Shown here in pieces: positions 21,171 through 30,634 of a DNA stretch of 64,000 nt. The notes beneath the pieces were generated by a model. The model did no database searches. It was not told the DNA's origin and worked only from the letters and a program-made list of their open reading frames with translations. A program made the position numbers and the translations under genes. Position 1 is the first letter of the stretch, and the number at the start of each line of letters is the position of its first letter. This DNA is from Phytobacter massiliensis JC163 (GTDB taxonomy: Bacteria > Pseudomonadota > Gammaproteobacteria > Enterobacterales > Enterobacteriaceae). The stretch lies in assembly GCF_000321045.1 (NCBI RefSeq), contig NZ_HE578945.1:1382832-1446831 (forward strand), written 5' to 3'.

Positions 21171-21202
21171 AAAAAACCCAACCGGGTGTAGCCGGTTGGG
21201 TC
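21171..21202 (-). terminator. Terminator after lpxP
   Basis: CCCAACCGG-ctacac-CCGGTTGGG stem on the minus strand followed by six T. Strong intrinsic terminator. Confidence 0.92.
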
Positions 21203-21207
21203 AGCAC

Positions 21208-22125
21208 TTACAGGTAGAGTGACGCCTCGCCTGGCGGGCGCGTTTTAAAGCGGCGGTGGATCCAGAGGTACTGCTCCGGTGCCCGCATGATCTCCTGCTC
21301 TATCACCCGGTTCATGTAGCTGGCCGCTTCATGTTCATTCCGGGACGGATAATCCGTCATCGCCCGGCCAATATTCAGCACATAACCGGAACGATCGCCT
21401 TTGCGAATCATCGTGACGGTCAGCATGGCGGCGCCGGAGAGACGCGACAGGACATAAGTGCCGTTGGTGGTGGCGGCGTTTTCGACCGAAAAGAATGGCG
21501 CGAACGTGCTGCCTTTGCTGCCGTAGTCCTGATCGGGCGCGAACCAGACCGCTTCGCCACGCTTGAGTTCGCTCACCAGCCCTTTCAGGTTACGCCGGTC
21601 AATCATCGATTTGTTTGAACGCATCCGCCCGCGGGTCTGCACCCACTCCATTAACGGGCTGTTGTGCGGCCGGTAGGTCGCCATCATCGGCTGGCATAGC
21701 CCCATGACGCGGCCACCCAGCTCCAGGGACATAAAGTGCACGCCGACGACCATGACGCCGCGATGGTTGGCCTGCGCCGCCACCAGGTGCTGATAGCCTT
21801 CGACATCAAACCAGCGGCGAACCCGCTTATCCGGCCAGAACCAGGCCATGCCGGTTTCGAACAGCGCCATGCCAAGGGAGCTGAAATTCCTGGCTATAGT
21901 CGCTTCACGCAGCTCTGCGCTCATCGTGGGAAAACAGAGCTCCAGATTGCGGCGGGCAATGCGCTCACGGCGTTTGAGGAAAGGACGGGCAAGCGTGCCC
22001 AGCGTTTCACCAAGCCGACAGAGTACAGGGTATGGAAGTTGCACGAGCAGCCAGAGCAGGCCGAGACCGGCCCATGTGCCCCAGTGACGAGGGTGTAAAA
22101 ACGCCTTCTGAAAAGGAGTATGCAT
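21208..22125 (-). CDS. lpxP: Lipid A palmitoleoyl/lauroyl acyltransferase LpxP
   Basis: Inner-membrane LpxL/HtrB-family acyltransferase that adds a secondary acyl chain to Kdo2-lipid IVA. The 305 residues contain the HX4E-type catalytic motif in GVHFMSLELGG (about residues 128-138) and the N-terminal membrane anchor LGLLWLLVQLPYPVLC. Segments GLCQPMMATYRPHN and FAPDQDYGSKGS resemble E. coli LpxP, the cold-induced palmitoleoyltransferase, more than LpxL. It is a single gene with no neighbour in lipid A synthesis. LpxL identity cannot be fully excluded without alignment. Confidence 0.88.
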   Translation of the reverse strand: MHTPFQKAFLHPRHWGTWAGLGLLWLLVQLPYPVLCRLGETLGTLARPFLKRRERIARRNLELCFPTMSAELREATIARNFSSLGMALFETGMAWFWPDKRVRRWFDVEGYQHLVAAQANHRGVMVVGVHFMSLELGGRVMGLCQPMMATYRPHNSPLMEWVQTRGRMRSNKSMIDRRNLKGLVSELKRGEAVWFAPDQDYGSKGSTFAPFFSVENAATTNGTYVLSRLSGAAMLTVTMIRKGDRSGYVLNIGRAMTDYPSRNEHEAASYMNRVIEQEIMRAPEQYLWIHRRFKTRPPGEASLYL

Positions 22126-22330
22126 AAAGGTTACCTGTAAGCTTCAAAAAGTAGCGCTTAAGGAAACAACGAATCACTTCATCAGGTCTTTATGCGTTAC
22201 GCCGGCGGGCTACGGCTGATGCCGAACCCGGTTTAATTGTGTGCAATATAGCACGAAGGGTTAAGTCAGATTGTGTCATAAAATGGGGGAAGTATGAATA
22301 TTTGCGACAGGTTTCCCTGCCGCAAAATTA

Positions 22331-22741
22331 TCAGACCACGGCGGTGGTGAGCCGCGATGAGCAGCACATCTTGCCCTGCTCGTTATAGATATCGATCTGC
22401 CACACCTGATGGCGGCCGCCCGCGTGCAGCGCGCGGCAAACGCCCCGCACCCGCCCGCTGGTGACGGCGCGCAGGTGATTGGCGTTCACCTCCACGCCAA
22501 CCACCTTCTGTGCGCCTTCGGTGCATAAATAGCCCGCGACCGAGCCGAGCGTCTCCGCCAGCACCACCGAAGCCCCGCCGTGCAGCAGGCCGAAGGGCTG
22601 GCAGGTACGCGCGTCCACCGGCATGGTCGCCTCCAGCGAATCGTCGCCGATAGCGTCAAAGCGGATATCCAGCAGCCCGACCATATTGCCCTCGCCCATG
22701 GCATTAAGGGCTTCAAGCGTTACCGCACGTTTCCAGATCAT
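22331..22741 (-). CDS. menI: 1,4-dihydroxy-2-naphthoyl-CoA hydrolase MenI (YdiI)
   Basis: Hotdog-fold thioesterase that releases 1,4-dihydroxy-2-naphthoate for menaquinone synthesis. The 136 residues equal E. coli MenI. The catalytic glutamate lies in GGASVVLAETLGSVAGY (about residue 63), preceded by FGLLHGGAS. The start overlaps the ydiJ stop by 4 bp, so the pair is translationally coupled. Confidence 0.95.
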   Translation of the reverse strand: MIWKRAVTLEALNAMGEGNMVGLLDIRFDAIGDDSLEATMPVDARTCQPFGLLHGGASVVLAETLGSVAGYLCTEGAQKVVGVEVNANHLRAVTSGRVRGVCRALHAGGRHQVWQIDIYNEQGKMCCSSRLTTAVV

Positions 22742-25700
22742 CCGATTATCTCCAGTAAAGCCTGCAGGGGATGGCGCACGCCGTTACCCTCCACCCGTTT
22801 GACCTGGCTGCGGCAGGAGTACCCGGTCGCCAGACAACGGCTGCGCGGTAAGCGCTGCAGCGCCTGATGCCAGGAGAGCTCGTAGATGCCCAGCGAGCTG
22901 GCATGGTTTTTTACTTCATGACCGTAGGTTCCCGCCATGCCGCAGCAGCCGACGCTGACGTTTTCAAGCTTCGCGCCAAAGCGGGCGAAGATGGCGGCCC
23001 ATTGCGTCACTGACGCGGGCAGCGCCGTGACTTCGGTACAGTGGCCGAACAGATACCAGGGTTCGCCGCTGACGTCCCGCTTATCCAGCCCTTGCAGAAC
23101 GGAGGGCAGCCACTCATGCACCAGCATCACGTGAAAATCGCCGCGCTTGTCGCCAAGGGCCAGCTTGTACTCGTCTCGATAACAGAGTACCAGCGCCGGG
23201 TCCACCCCCACCATCGGCATACCAAGTTCAGCCACCCGGTTTAGGAAGTCCGCCGTTTTCTGCGCCGTTTTCGCAAAGCGGGTAAGGAAGCCTTTAATAT
23301 GCTGCGCTTTGCCGTTAGGAGAGAAAGGCAGCACCACCGGCTGATACCCCAGCTTCTCGACCAGTCGAACAAAGTCCGCCACTACCTGCGCATCGTAGTA
23401 GCTGGTAAACGGGTCCTGCACCACCAGCACGATGTTGGCTTTTTCGGCGTCGCTAAGCCTTTCTAACTGCTCAAGCGTCATATTTGCCGAGCGATGCCCC
23501 ACCATCCGGCGCTGCAAGGAGGGAACCGACAGCAGCGGCAGATCGACCATCCCGATATGCTTTTGCGACAGGCTGCGAACCCACGGCTGGCTCATAAAGA
23601 AGTTGAACGTTTTCGGCGCGCGCGCCATTAACGGGGCGTAACTTTCCACCGTCGCGACCAGATGGTCGCGTACCGGTCGCAGATAACGGGTGTGGTAAAG
23701 CTGCAGGAAGCGGGAGCGGAACTCCGGCACATCAATTTTAATCGGACACTGGGTCGAACAGGCTTTACAGGCCAGGCAGCCAGACATGGCCTCTTTTACC
23801 TCGTGGGAGAAATCATACTCCCCCTTACGGGCGTGCCAGCTGTTGCGCGTGCGTTCAATCAGCGAGCGCAGGCTGGCCCCTTTGCCGGGCAGCTCTTTTT
23901 CCAGCGTTACCGGGTCGATACCGCGATCCGCCAGCAAACGTAGCCATTCACGTACCAGCGTCGCACGCCCTTTCGGCGAGTGAATACGGTTGCCGGAGAT
24001 CTTCATCGACGGGCACATCGGGCTTTTCGCATCGAAGTTAAAGCACAATCCGTTGCCGTTACACTCCATCGCGCCGCGCCAGGCGCCTCGCACGGCAATG
24101 GGGATCTGCCGATCGAACGTGCCGCGCTTGATGTCGTCAACCTGTTTCATTGGCGCGTCAATGCCCTCCGGCGGGCAGATTTTGCCCGGATTAAGCCGGT
24201 TGTCGGGATCGAATGCCGCCTTCACCTTGCGTAATTCAGCATACAGTTCCGGGCCGAAAAAGGCCGGGCTGTATTCCGCGCGAAACCCTTTGCCGTGCTC
24301 GCCCCACAGTAGCCCGCCATATTTCGCCGTCAGCGCCACCACCTTATCAGAGATCTTTTTCATCAGGATCTCCTGTTGCGGGTCGCACATATCCAGCGCC
24401 GGGCGCACGTGCAGCACCCCGGCGTCCACATGGCCAAACATACCGTAGCTCAGGCCGTGACCGTCCAGTAGCGCACGGAACTCAGCAATATAGTCCGCCA
24501 GATGCTCCGGCGGCACGCAGGTATCTTCGGCAAAAGGAATGGGTTTTGCCGCCCCCTTCGCATTGCCCAGCAAGCCCACGGCTTTTTTGCGCATCGCGTA
24601 GATACGCTCAACCCCGGCCAGTTCAGTACATACCTGCCAGCCAATGATGCCGCCTTCCCCTGATGCCATCAGCGCATCAAGCCTGGCGCACAGCTCGCTG
24701 ACCTGTTGATTGATCAGCGTTTCGTCATCACCGGCAAACTCCACGATATTCAGGCCGAGCATCTCTTTGTCGGGGACGTCAGCGATCAGCTCGCTGACCG
24801 AATGCCAGACAATGTCTTCCCGCGCCAGGTTGAGGACTTTGGAGTCCACCGTTTCGACGGAAAGCGCTCGCGCCGCCACCATAAACGGGGCGTTACGCAG
24901 GGCGGAATCAAACGAGTCGTATTTAACGTTGACCAACTGGCGCACTTTCGGCAAAGGCGTGATATTGAGCCGCGCTTCGCTAATAAACGCCAGCGTGCCT
25001 TCCGAGCCGGTCAGTACCCGGGTCAGGTCAAACTCCGTCATATCGTCATTAAAGACATGACGCAGGTCATAGCCGGTGAGAAAGCGGTTTAGCTTCGGAA
25101 ATTTTTCGACAATGAGCTCACGGTTATCCCGGCAGCGCTCGAAGACCGTTCGATAGATGCGGCCCGTTGCGGTGTTCGCATTGCCCAGCGTCTGTGCCAG
25201 CGCCGTCGGCACAGGTTGCGTATCAAGGATATCGCCCCCCAGCAGCACGGCCCGCACCCCCAGCACATGATCGGAGGTTTTGCCATAAACCAGCGAGCCC
25301 TGCCCGGAGGCATCGGTATTGATCATTCCGCCCAGGGTTGCGCGGTTGCTGGTTGAGAGCTCCGGCGCGAAAAAATACCCGTAAGGTTTCAGGAATTGAT
25401 TAAGCTGATCTTTAATGACTCCCGCTTCCACACGCACCCATCCTTCCTGCGGATTGATCTCAATGATGCGGTTCATATAGCGGGACATATCGACAATGAT
25501 GCCCTGGTTTAATGCCTGACCGTTCGTGCCGGTGCCGCCGCCGCGCGGGGTGAATACCAGCGACTGAAAACGTGTTTCGGCAGCGAGACGCGCAATCAGC
25601 GCGACATCAGCGGTAGAACGGGGGAACAGCACAGCGTCCGGCAGCAGCTGGTAGATACTGTTGTCCGTCGCCATGGTTAGCCTGTCGGCGTAGCTGGTGG

Positions 25701-25794
25701 CGGTATCGCCGGTAAAACCCTGTTGCTCCAGTGCCTGTAAAAAATTCAGCACCAGTTGAACGACGCCCGGTGCCTGAGAAATCTGTGGGATCAT
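22738..25794 (-). CDS. ydiJ: FAD/4Fe-4S oxidoreductase YdiJ (D-2-hydroxyglutarate dehydrogenase-like)
   Basis: A 1018-residue fusion of a FAD-binding (PCMH-type) dehydrogenase, with FTPRGGGTGTNGQALNQG at about 92-109, and a GlpC-like Fe-S half. Ferredoxin-type cysteines are in SGCLACKACSTQCPIKID, and C-terminal cysteine-rich CCG-type motifs are in FGHCTEVTALP and VGCCGMAGTYG. E. coli YdiJ is reported to oxidise D-2-hydroxyglutarate; I infer the same here. The start ATG 25794 (MIPQISQAPG) matches E. coli; the frame extends 49 codons upstream without support. Confidence 0.95.
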   Translation of the reverse strand: MIPQISQAPGVVQLVLNFLQALEQQGFTGDTATSYADRLTMATDNSIYQLLPDAVLFPRSTADVALIARLAAETRFQSLVFTPRGGGTGTNGQALNQGIIVDMSRYMNRIIEINPQEGWVRVEAGVIKDQLNQFLKPYGYFFAPELSTSNRATLGGMINTDASGQGSLVYGKTSDHVLGVRAVLLGGDILDTQPVPTALAQTLGNANTATGRIYRTVFERCRDNRELIVEKFPKLNRFLTGYDLRHVFNDDMTEFDLTRVLTGSEGTLAFISEARLNITPLPKVRQLVNVKYDSFDSALRNAPFMVAARALSVETVDSKVLNLAREDIVWHSVSELIADVPDKEMLGLNIVEFAGDDETLINQQVSELCARLDALMASGEGGIIGWQVCTELAGVERIYAMRKKAVGLLGNAKGAAKPIPFAEDTCVPPEHLADYIAEFRALLDGHGLSYGMFGHVDAGVLHVRPALDMCDPQQEILMKKISDKVVALTAKYGGLLWGEHGKGFRAEYSPAFFGPELYAELRKVKAAFDPDNRLNPGKICPPEGIDAPMKQVDDIKRGTFDRQIPIAVRGAWRGAMECNGNGLCFNFDAKSPMCPSMKISGNRIHSPKGRATLVREWLRLLADRGIDPVTLEKELPGKGASLRSLIERTRNSWHARKGEYDFSHEVKEAMSGCLACKACSTQCPIKIDVPEFRSRFLQLYHTRYLRPVRDHLVATVESYAPLMARAPKTFNFFMSQPWVRSLSQKHIGMVDLPLLSVPSLQRRMVGHRSANMTLEQLERLSDAEKANIVLVVQDPFTSYYDAQVVADFVRLVEKLGYQPVVLPFSPNGKAQHIKGFLTRFAKTAQKTADFLNRVAELGMPMVGVDPALVLCYRDEYKLALGDKRGDFHVMLVHEWLPSVLQGLDKRDVSGEPWYLFGHCTEVTALPASVTQWAAIFARFGAKLENVSVGCCGMAGTYGHEVKNHASSLGIYELSWHQALQRLPRSRCLATGYSCRSQVKRVEGNGVRHPLQALLEIIG

Positions 25795-25987
25795 TACTCT
25801 TGACCCTGCCTGACTGTTAGAGTTGTGAATAGTTAATCGTTTGCTTGCAGCATCACACGTTGTATCACATTTTTTTCTTATGCGCCCGGCAGATTTACGG
25901 GCAGAATCAGGCAGTCTAAAATCGCTGAAATCATTACCCATTATGGTGAATGCTTTCCTCCAACTCCTTTCAAGGTGAACACGTTTT

Positions 25988-27100
25988 ATGGCCTTTCAAC
26001 CGCAGTCCAGGGATGTGCCGCAGGTGATGCTGTCGGTACTGTTTCTTGCCCTTATGATTATCGCCTGTCTATGGATAGTGCAGCCGTTTATTCTTGGTTT
26101 CGCCTGGGCAGGGACGGTCGTCATTGCCACCTGGCCCGTGCTGCTTCGGGTTCAGCGCGTGCTCTTTGGCCGTCGCTCGCTGGCGGTGCTGGCAATGACG
26201 CTGATGCTTTTCTTGTTATTTATTATTCCGGTCGCCCTGCTGGTCAATAGCCTGGTGGATACCGGCGGGCCGGTGATTAAGACAGTGACCGCGGGCGGGC
26301 TGACGCCGCCAGAGTTTGACTGGCTCAGAAGCGTGCCGCTGATCGGTGAGAAGCTCTACAGCGGCTGGCATAATCTGCTGGATATGGGCGGCAGCGCTAT
26401 TCTTGCCAAACTCAAACCTTATGTCGGCGCTACCACTACCTGGTTTGTCGGCCAGGCGGCGCATATTGGCCGCTTTATGCTGCACTGCGCGCTGATGCTG
26501 CTGTTCAGCGCCTTGCTGTACTGGCGCGGCGAGCAGGTTGCTCAGGGCATTCGCCATTTCGCCTTTCGTCTGGCGGCTAAACGCGGCGACGCAGCGGTGC
26601 TGCTGGCCGGTCAGGCCATTCGCGCCGTCGCGCTGGGGGTCGTAGTGACCGCGCTGGTGCAGGCGGTGCTTGGCGGCGTAGGTCTGGCGGTTGCTGGCGT
26701 GCCTTATGCCACCCTGTTTACGGTTGTGATGCTCATGACCTGCCTGATACAGCTGGGGCCGCTTATTGTGCTGGTTCCGGCAATTATCTGGCTTTACTGG
26801 AGCGGCGATACCACATGGGGCACCGTGCTGCTGGTATGGAGCGTAGTGGTCGGTACGCTTGATAACTTTATCCGCCCGATGCTGATTCGTATGGGCGCTG
26901 ACCTGCCGCTCATTCTGATCCTCTCCGGGGTCATCGGCGGGCTGGTGGCCTTTGGCATGATTGGACTGTTTATCGGCCCGGTACTGCTGGCGGTGACCTG
27001 GCGGCTCTTCTCCGCATGGGTCAATGAAGTTCCCGCCCCTGGCCCCATCCCGGAAGATGTGCTGGAAGAGGTCGACGATCTCCCCAACTCCACCCGCTAA
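25988..27100 (+). CDS. ydiK: AI-2E family membrane protein YdiK
   Basis: A 370-residue inner-membrane protein with about eight helices of the UPF0118/AI-2E (TqsA-like) family. The transport substrate of YdiK is not established. Features include the N-terminal helix pair around VLFLALMIIACLWIVQPFIL and the C-terminal signature LDNFIRPMLIRMGADLPLIL. It is divergent from ydiJ and immediately precedes the rprA promoter region, exactly as in E. coli. Confidence 0.93.
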   Translation: MAFQPQSRDVPQVMLSVLFLALMIIACLWIVQPFILGFAWAGTVVIATWPVLLRVQRVLFGRRSLAVLAMTLMLFLLFIIPVALLVNSLVDTGGPVIKTVTAGGLTPPEFDWLRSVPLIGEKLYSGWHNLLDMGGSAILAKLKPYVGATTTWFVGQAAHIGRFMLHCALMLLFSALLYWRGEQVAQGIRHFAFRLAAKRGDAAVLLAGQAIRAVALGVVVTALVQAVLGGVGLAVAGVPYATLFTVVMLMTCLIQLGPLIVLVPAIIWLYWSGDTTWGTVLLVWSVVVGTLDNFIRPMLIRMGADLPLILILSGVIGGLVAFGMIGLFIGPVLLAVTWRLFSAWVNEVPAPGPIPEDVLEEVDDLPNSTR

Positions 27101-27237
27101 ACCGTGGCGGGGAAACCCGCCTCTCTGAATGAATATTAAGTATTGCTAATCTGTTTTTTACTGACTGACGGGCAATTCGGCTTGCTACGGGCCGTTTTGC
27201 CGCTGCCGCTTCGCAAAATCTTCACTACCGTTAAACT

Positions 27238-27288
27238 AATGAGACGAATCTGATCGACTCAAAAATTGCCGGTGCCTACTATTAGGTC
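27238..27288 (+). promoter_or_regulatory. rprA promoter with probable RcsB site
   Basis: TACTAT at 27277-27282 lies 6 bp before the RprA start. Upstream AATGAGACGAATCTGATCGA (27239-27258) corresponds to the region of E. coli rprA through which RcsB activates. The -10 position is clear; the RcsB site is assigned from synteny. Confidence 0.65.
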
Positions 27289-27394
27289 ACGGTTATAAAT
27301 CAACTCCTTGATTTATAAACATGGAAATCCCCTGAGTGAAACAACGAATTGCTGTGTGTAGTCTTTGCCCATCTCCCACGATGGGCTTTTTTTT
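27289..27394 (+). ncRNA. rprA: RprA small regulatory RNA
   Basis: An Hfq-dependent RNA of about 106 nt induced by the Rcs phosphorelay. It pairs with the rpoS leader to activate translation and with other mRNAs such as csgD. The 5' hairpin (ATAAATCAA...TTGATTTAT), the central CCCCTGAGTGAAACAACG, and the terminator GCCCATCTCCCACGATGGGC followed by eight T all match E. coli RprA. It sits directly downstream of ydiK as in E. coli. From nt 37 to the end the sequence is repeated 8 kb away, so it also forms the left boundary of an inserted element. Confidence 0.95.
27325..27393 (+). repeat. Direct repeat copy 1 (rprA 3' part; putative attL)
   Basis: This 69-bp block (AAATCCCCTGAGTG... to CTTTTTTT) is identical to 35392-35460. 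It covers RprA nt 37 to the terminator. Flanking bases diverge at once on both sides, as expected for duplicated attachment sites of an integrated element. Confidence 0.85.
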
Positions 27395-27467
27395 ATCCTG
27401 ATTTCAGGCATCAGTTCAGCAATGGCGGCGTTTCAGGGATGCAGCACGTTGAGGGTATGCGATTACC

Positions 27468-27501
27468 TGTGTGCCGTTTGTGTACCATTTGTGTGCTACC
27501 A
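27468..27501. repeat. Tandem GTGTRCC repeats, possible integrase arm-type sites
   Basis: TGTGTGCCG, TTTGTGTACCA and TTTGTGTGCTACCA lie back to back about 75 bp inside the left repeat. Short tandem repeats next to an att core are typical of tyrosine-integrase arm sites. The rest of 27395-27710 shows no credible gene. Confidence 0.45.
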
Positions 27502-27710
27502 GCGTAAATCAGGTGAGTGTTACAGTAATTTTCCAAAGCGCTCACATGTTCATTTTTTAACCAAAAACAAAACGAACTTTAATCATAAATCACTTCACGG
27601 GGTAAGCACTCGTTAGATTCAGCGCAAGAGCCAATTAAAATTAGCCATTTTCATAATAAAAAATAAAATAAAATGCTTAACTACAACAAGGATAAGATAA
27701 CGAGTGTGAT

Positions 27711-28328
27711 ATGAGTGGACGAATAACAACAATATGCACTGTATTAGGTGTTGCAATTGGTGCTATAGGTCTATATTTACCATATAGAGGTGAAATAAAT
27801 GAAGCGCTTTATCAAAAAGAATTTCTAACAGGTAAGTGGTCGACAGACGCTGAATATATAATAAATAGTGGAGATCTTGGCTTAAATAAAGATCAACCAC
27901 TTGTTATTATACAATTTATCGCCAATCCCGATGGTTCAATTGATGGTGAAATAATATCTGAAGGTTTATGTGATGCTATGCCAATAACTTGGAATATAAC
28001 ATTAAATAGTGAACCTCCATCAGTAATTAATTTTATAGTCCCAAGGAAGTTTCAAGTTCGCCAACTAATAGATGGTTCTATGGATAAAAGCCCTATTGTT
28101 GCAACTTTAAAAATAGTTAATGAAGATCGAAAGCATAATTCAATAACATTTGATATAACCGATGATGCTACCGGAACTTTACCAAAGCAATTGACGGTAG
28201 CTAAAGACCTCCCTAAATTTGAAGAAAACTATAAGTATCTGCAAAACTACTGCGCTGATTCCACTAAGAAATTCTATAAGAAAGTATTGCCAGAACTTAG
28301 AAAGATGAGAGATAAAAAAGCAAATTAA
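27711..28328 (+). CDS. Hypothetical membrane-anchored protein (island cargo)
   Basis: A 205-residue protein I do not recognise. An N-terminal hydrophobic segment (about residues 7-26, TICTVLGVAIGAIGLYLPYR) suggests a single-pass anchor with a soluble C-terminal domain. The remainder has a beta-rich pattern (QPLVIIQFIANPDGSIDGEI) and a lysine-rich tail. Codon use is AT-rich, unlike the flanking core genes. It is convergent with the tape-measure operon and shares a bidirectional hairpin with it. The start is ATG after a weak purine-rich stretch. Confidence 0.7.
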   Translation: MSGRITTICTVLGVAIGAIGLYLPYRGEINEALYQKEFLTGKWSTDAEYIINSGDLGLNKDQPLVIIQFIANPDGSIDGEIISEGLCDAMPITWNITLNSEPPSVINFIVPRKFQVRQLIDGSMDKSPIVATLKIVNEDRKHNSITFDITDDATGTLPKQLTVAKDLPKFEENYKYLQNYCADSTKKFYKKVLPELRKMRDKKAN

Positions 28329-28339
28329 TTTTATATAAA

Positions 28340-28357
28340 ACGCCCTGACTAGGGCGT
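28340..28357. terminator. Bidirectional terminator between cargo gene and tape-measure gene
   Basis: ACGCCCT-gact-AGGGCGT stem, with AT-rich sequence on both sides (TTTTATATAAAA on the minus strand, TAAAGTTT on the plus strand). Confidence 0.6.
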
Positions 28358-28386
28358 AAAGTTTAGTTTCACCACGAAACTTAATA

Positions 28387-30507
28387 TTATCTTGTTGACC
28401 AGTTCCCCATTGTTTTGTTTAACCCGCCCTGACGGTTGGATTTTACGTTTTGATTTTTGACATACTCCGATAGGAATTTATCAAGCGCGTTAGCCAGTTT
28501 TTGCGCGTCACCAGTTGTTGCACTGTTTTTGCTATCTACCCCGCCCTTATTGCCGTTATCGTTGATGGTGATGTTGATTACTGGTGCGGTTGAACCCAGC
28601 CCACCACGTGTTGCGCCCAATTTAGGGACATCAGAAACCGCAAAAGAATTAGCCGTTAATGCAGCATTAGCCGCTGAATTACCACTACTTGAACCAAACC
28701 CCATTAAACCGCCAACGTAGTCATTAAATGGTTTTACCAACCAATTACCAACCATATATTTTTCTTCCATAACGGCGACATCTTTAAAGAATTTTTCAAA
28801 ATTCAATGTTCCGGATGTCAAGAAATCAGTTAAATCACCCGTCATTAAATCAAGTGATTTAGACCAGATTTTTTCTTGCTGCGCCGCGACATTATCAAAC
28901 CTTTCATCATATTCTTTCCAGCCAGCTTTCATCCCCGCTATAGCTGAATGAAGGTTTTTTTCATAATCTTCAAATCCGCTTTCACTGGCTTTCAATGCTG
29001 CATTGCGCTGTTGTGTGATTTTTGCAATTTCTGAATCAAACGCAGAATTATTTGCATCCTTACCCTGACGGCGGCGTAATTCGTTAACCCTATCAATCAT
29101 TTTATCAAACTGCTGATTAATCTGGTCTTGCGCTTGCTGGAAATCATACGCATCTTTAGTTAGGTTACTAAATGGCTGATTTTTTGTATCCCAACGCCTA
29201 TTGATGGAATTAATTATTGATTGCGATTGTTCATCAATACCATAAATTGAGTTTTTCAACTGGCTTAAAGCACGCGCCGCACGTTCCGCTGATTTTTCCG
29301 CTTCTGTTTTTCCGGTGTGTTGCCTAAATGATGGATGCAGAAAAGCGTTAAAATCGTGATAGGCTTTCGTATGGCTTATATCTGGAAGTTTTACGGAATT
29401 TACCGATTCCTCAACAGCCTTATGATATTCATTAGCATCTTTTTTAATGGTTTCTTTTCGCTGCTTCATACCTTCCATGATTTTTTGCTGAACTTGCACA
29501 CCTTTTGCGGAGTACCCATAAGCGCCCATCCCCATATAATCCATTACATCACCCCAGAACGAAGGCTGTTTTAATTCATTTTGATTACCCTGAGATTCAC
29601 GCACTTCATTTTCCACCCCCTGCAACAACTGACTAATCATATCAGCGCCAGCAGCTTTATAATTACCGCTTTGAATATCTTTGTTTACTTTATCTAGCAA
29701 GCCATCACCCATTTTATAAAGAGCGGCATAACCTTTTGTTGCATCGGTTTGTGTTTCTGTAAGGATTTTTTCTAATGCTTCTGTTTGCTTATCACCAAAT
29801 TCCTGCTGATATTGCAAAAGGATAGAGCCATGTTGTTTAATAAAATCAGCGCTTAACCCAGAGTTGAGAGCGTTAGAAACAAATTCCTCTTTAACTTCTT
29901 TTGATGCTTCTTTAACGGTTTCAAGGCCATTAACAATTTCATCAATTTTCCCGGAAAATAAAGCGCCAGCATTACCGGATAATATAGCGGTTTGCTGTAA
30001 ATCCTTCTGCGCTTGTGCGGCCTCCTGAATGCTTTCCGTTAGTGCCTCGACGCCCTCAACGGCTGCTGTAAGCCCCATGATAACGCCAGTACCAGCCAAA
30101 CCACCCATACCAGCCGCGCCTAAAAAAATTGACGCAGATCCGCGCAAATTAGCCCATCGTCCAGACATAATTTCGTGTGACATTACGCCTAATTCACGTT
30201 GTGCATTGTGATTTTCTTTAATGCCACCAACAAATTTAGACCACCATCCCTTGCCAGCGGTTTCACCAGAATTAATAATATCTTGTGTAACCGTATTCTG
30301 TAGGGAATTAAAATCACGGGTAATATTACCCATGAAGCCGCGCCGCATTCCATCAGGCATTGTTTGAGCGGAAAATGATTGCGCCATTTTATCAATGCTA
30401 CTTGTAACGCCTTGCGCTGATTTGGCTAATTCATCAAGCCGTGTTGTTGCTGTTTCTACTTGTGATGTATCAACCGAAAAACCTAGATCAGCATTGTCAC
30501 CTGCCAT
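28387..30507 (-). CDS. Phage tail tape measure protein (lambda H-like)
   Basis: A 706-residue protein with the layout of siphophage tape-measure proteins. The N-terminal helical segment (DLGFSVDTSQVETATTRLDE) is followed by a hydrophobic glycine-rich stretch (SIFLGAAGMGGLAGTGVIMG, about residues 125-150). Long charged coiled-coil regions come next. A C-terminal region (WSKSLDLMTGDLTDFLTSG) resembles the conserved C-terminal segment of the lambda family. ATG 30507 has an AGAGGTG Shine-Dalgarno; an in-frame GTG three codons upstream is less likely. Such proteins set tail length. Here it is isolated from all other virion genes except the small upstream tail-type ORFs. Confidence 0.85.
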   Translation of the reverse strand: MAGDNADLGFSVDTSQVETATTRLDELAKSAQGVTSSIDKMAQSFSAQTMPDGMRRGFMGNITRDFNSLQNTVTQDIINSGETAGKGWWSKFVGGIKENHNAQRELGVMSHEIMSGRWANLRGSASIFLGAAGMGGLAGTGVIMGLTAAVEGVEALTESIQEAAQAQKDLQQTAILSGNAGALFSGKIDEIVNGLETVKEASKEVKEEFVSNALNSGLSADFIKQHGSILLQYQQEFGDKQTEALEKILTETQTDATKGYAALYKMGDGLLDKVNKDIQSGNYKAAGADMISQLLQGVENEVRESQGNQNELKQPSFWGDVMDYMGMGAYGYSAKGVQVQQKIMEGMKQRKETIKKDANEYHKAVEESVNSVKLPDISHTKAYHDFNAFLHPSFRQHTGKTEAEKSAERAARALSQLKNSIYGIDEQSQSIINSINRRWDTKNQPFSNLTKDAYDFQQAQDQINQQFDKMIDRVNELRRRQGKDANNSAFDSEIAKITQQRNAALKASESGFEDYEKNLHSAIAGMKAGWKEYDERFDNVAAQQEKIWSKSLDLMTGDLTDFLTSGTLNFEKFFKDVAVMEEKYMVGNWLVKPFNDYVGGLMGFGSSSGNSAANAALTANSFAVSDVPKLGATRGGLGSTAPVINITINDNGNKGGVDSKNSATTGDAQKLANALDKFLSEYVKNQNVKSNRQGGLNKTMGNWSTR

Positions 30508-30540
30508 TTTATTCACCTCTGATTTAATATTAATGTTACT

Positions 30541-30595
30541 TTGTTCGCTACGCTCACGCCCCTACGGGGCTGGTGGGTGAAGAAAAGGAAGTTTT
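30541..30595 (+). repeat. 55-bp direct repeat, copy A
   Basis: TTGTTCGCTACGCTCACGCC... through GGAAGTTTT is identical to 34232-34286 in the same orientation. It contains a small palindrome GCCCCTACGGGGC. Copy A sits just upstream of the tape-measure gene. Its function is unknown; candidates are a short mobile repeat, a protein-binding site or an RNA hairpin. Confidence 0.8.
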
Positions 30596-30634
30596 TCTTG
30601 CACCATCACCATTCATTTAATTACTGCGTTAAAT

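Noticed and set aside
27365-27616. Open frame overlapping the rprA terminator
   Set aside because: It begins inside the RprA RNA terminator and has no ribosome site; it covers the arm-repeat region and is not credible as a gene.
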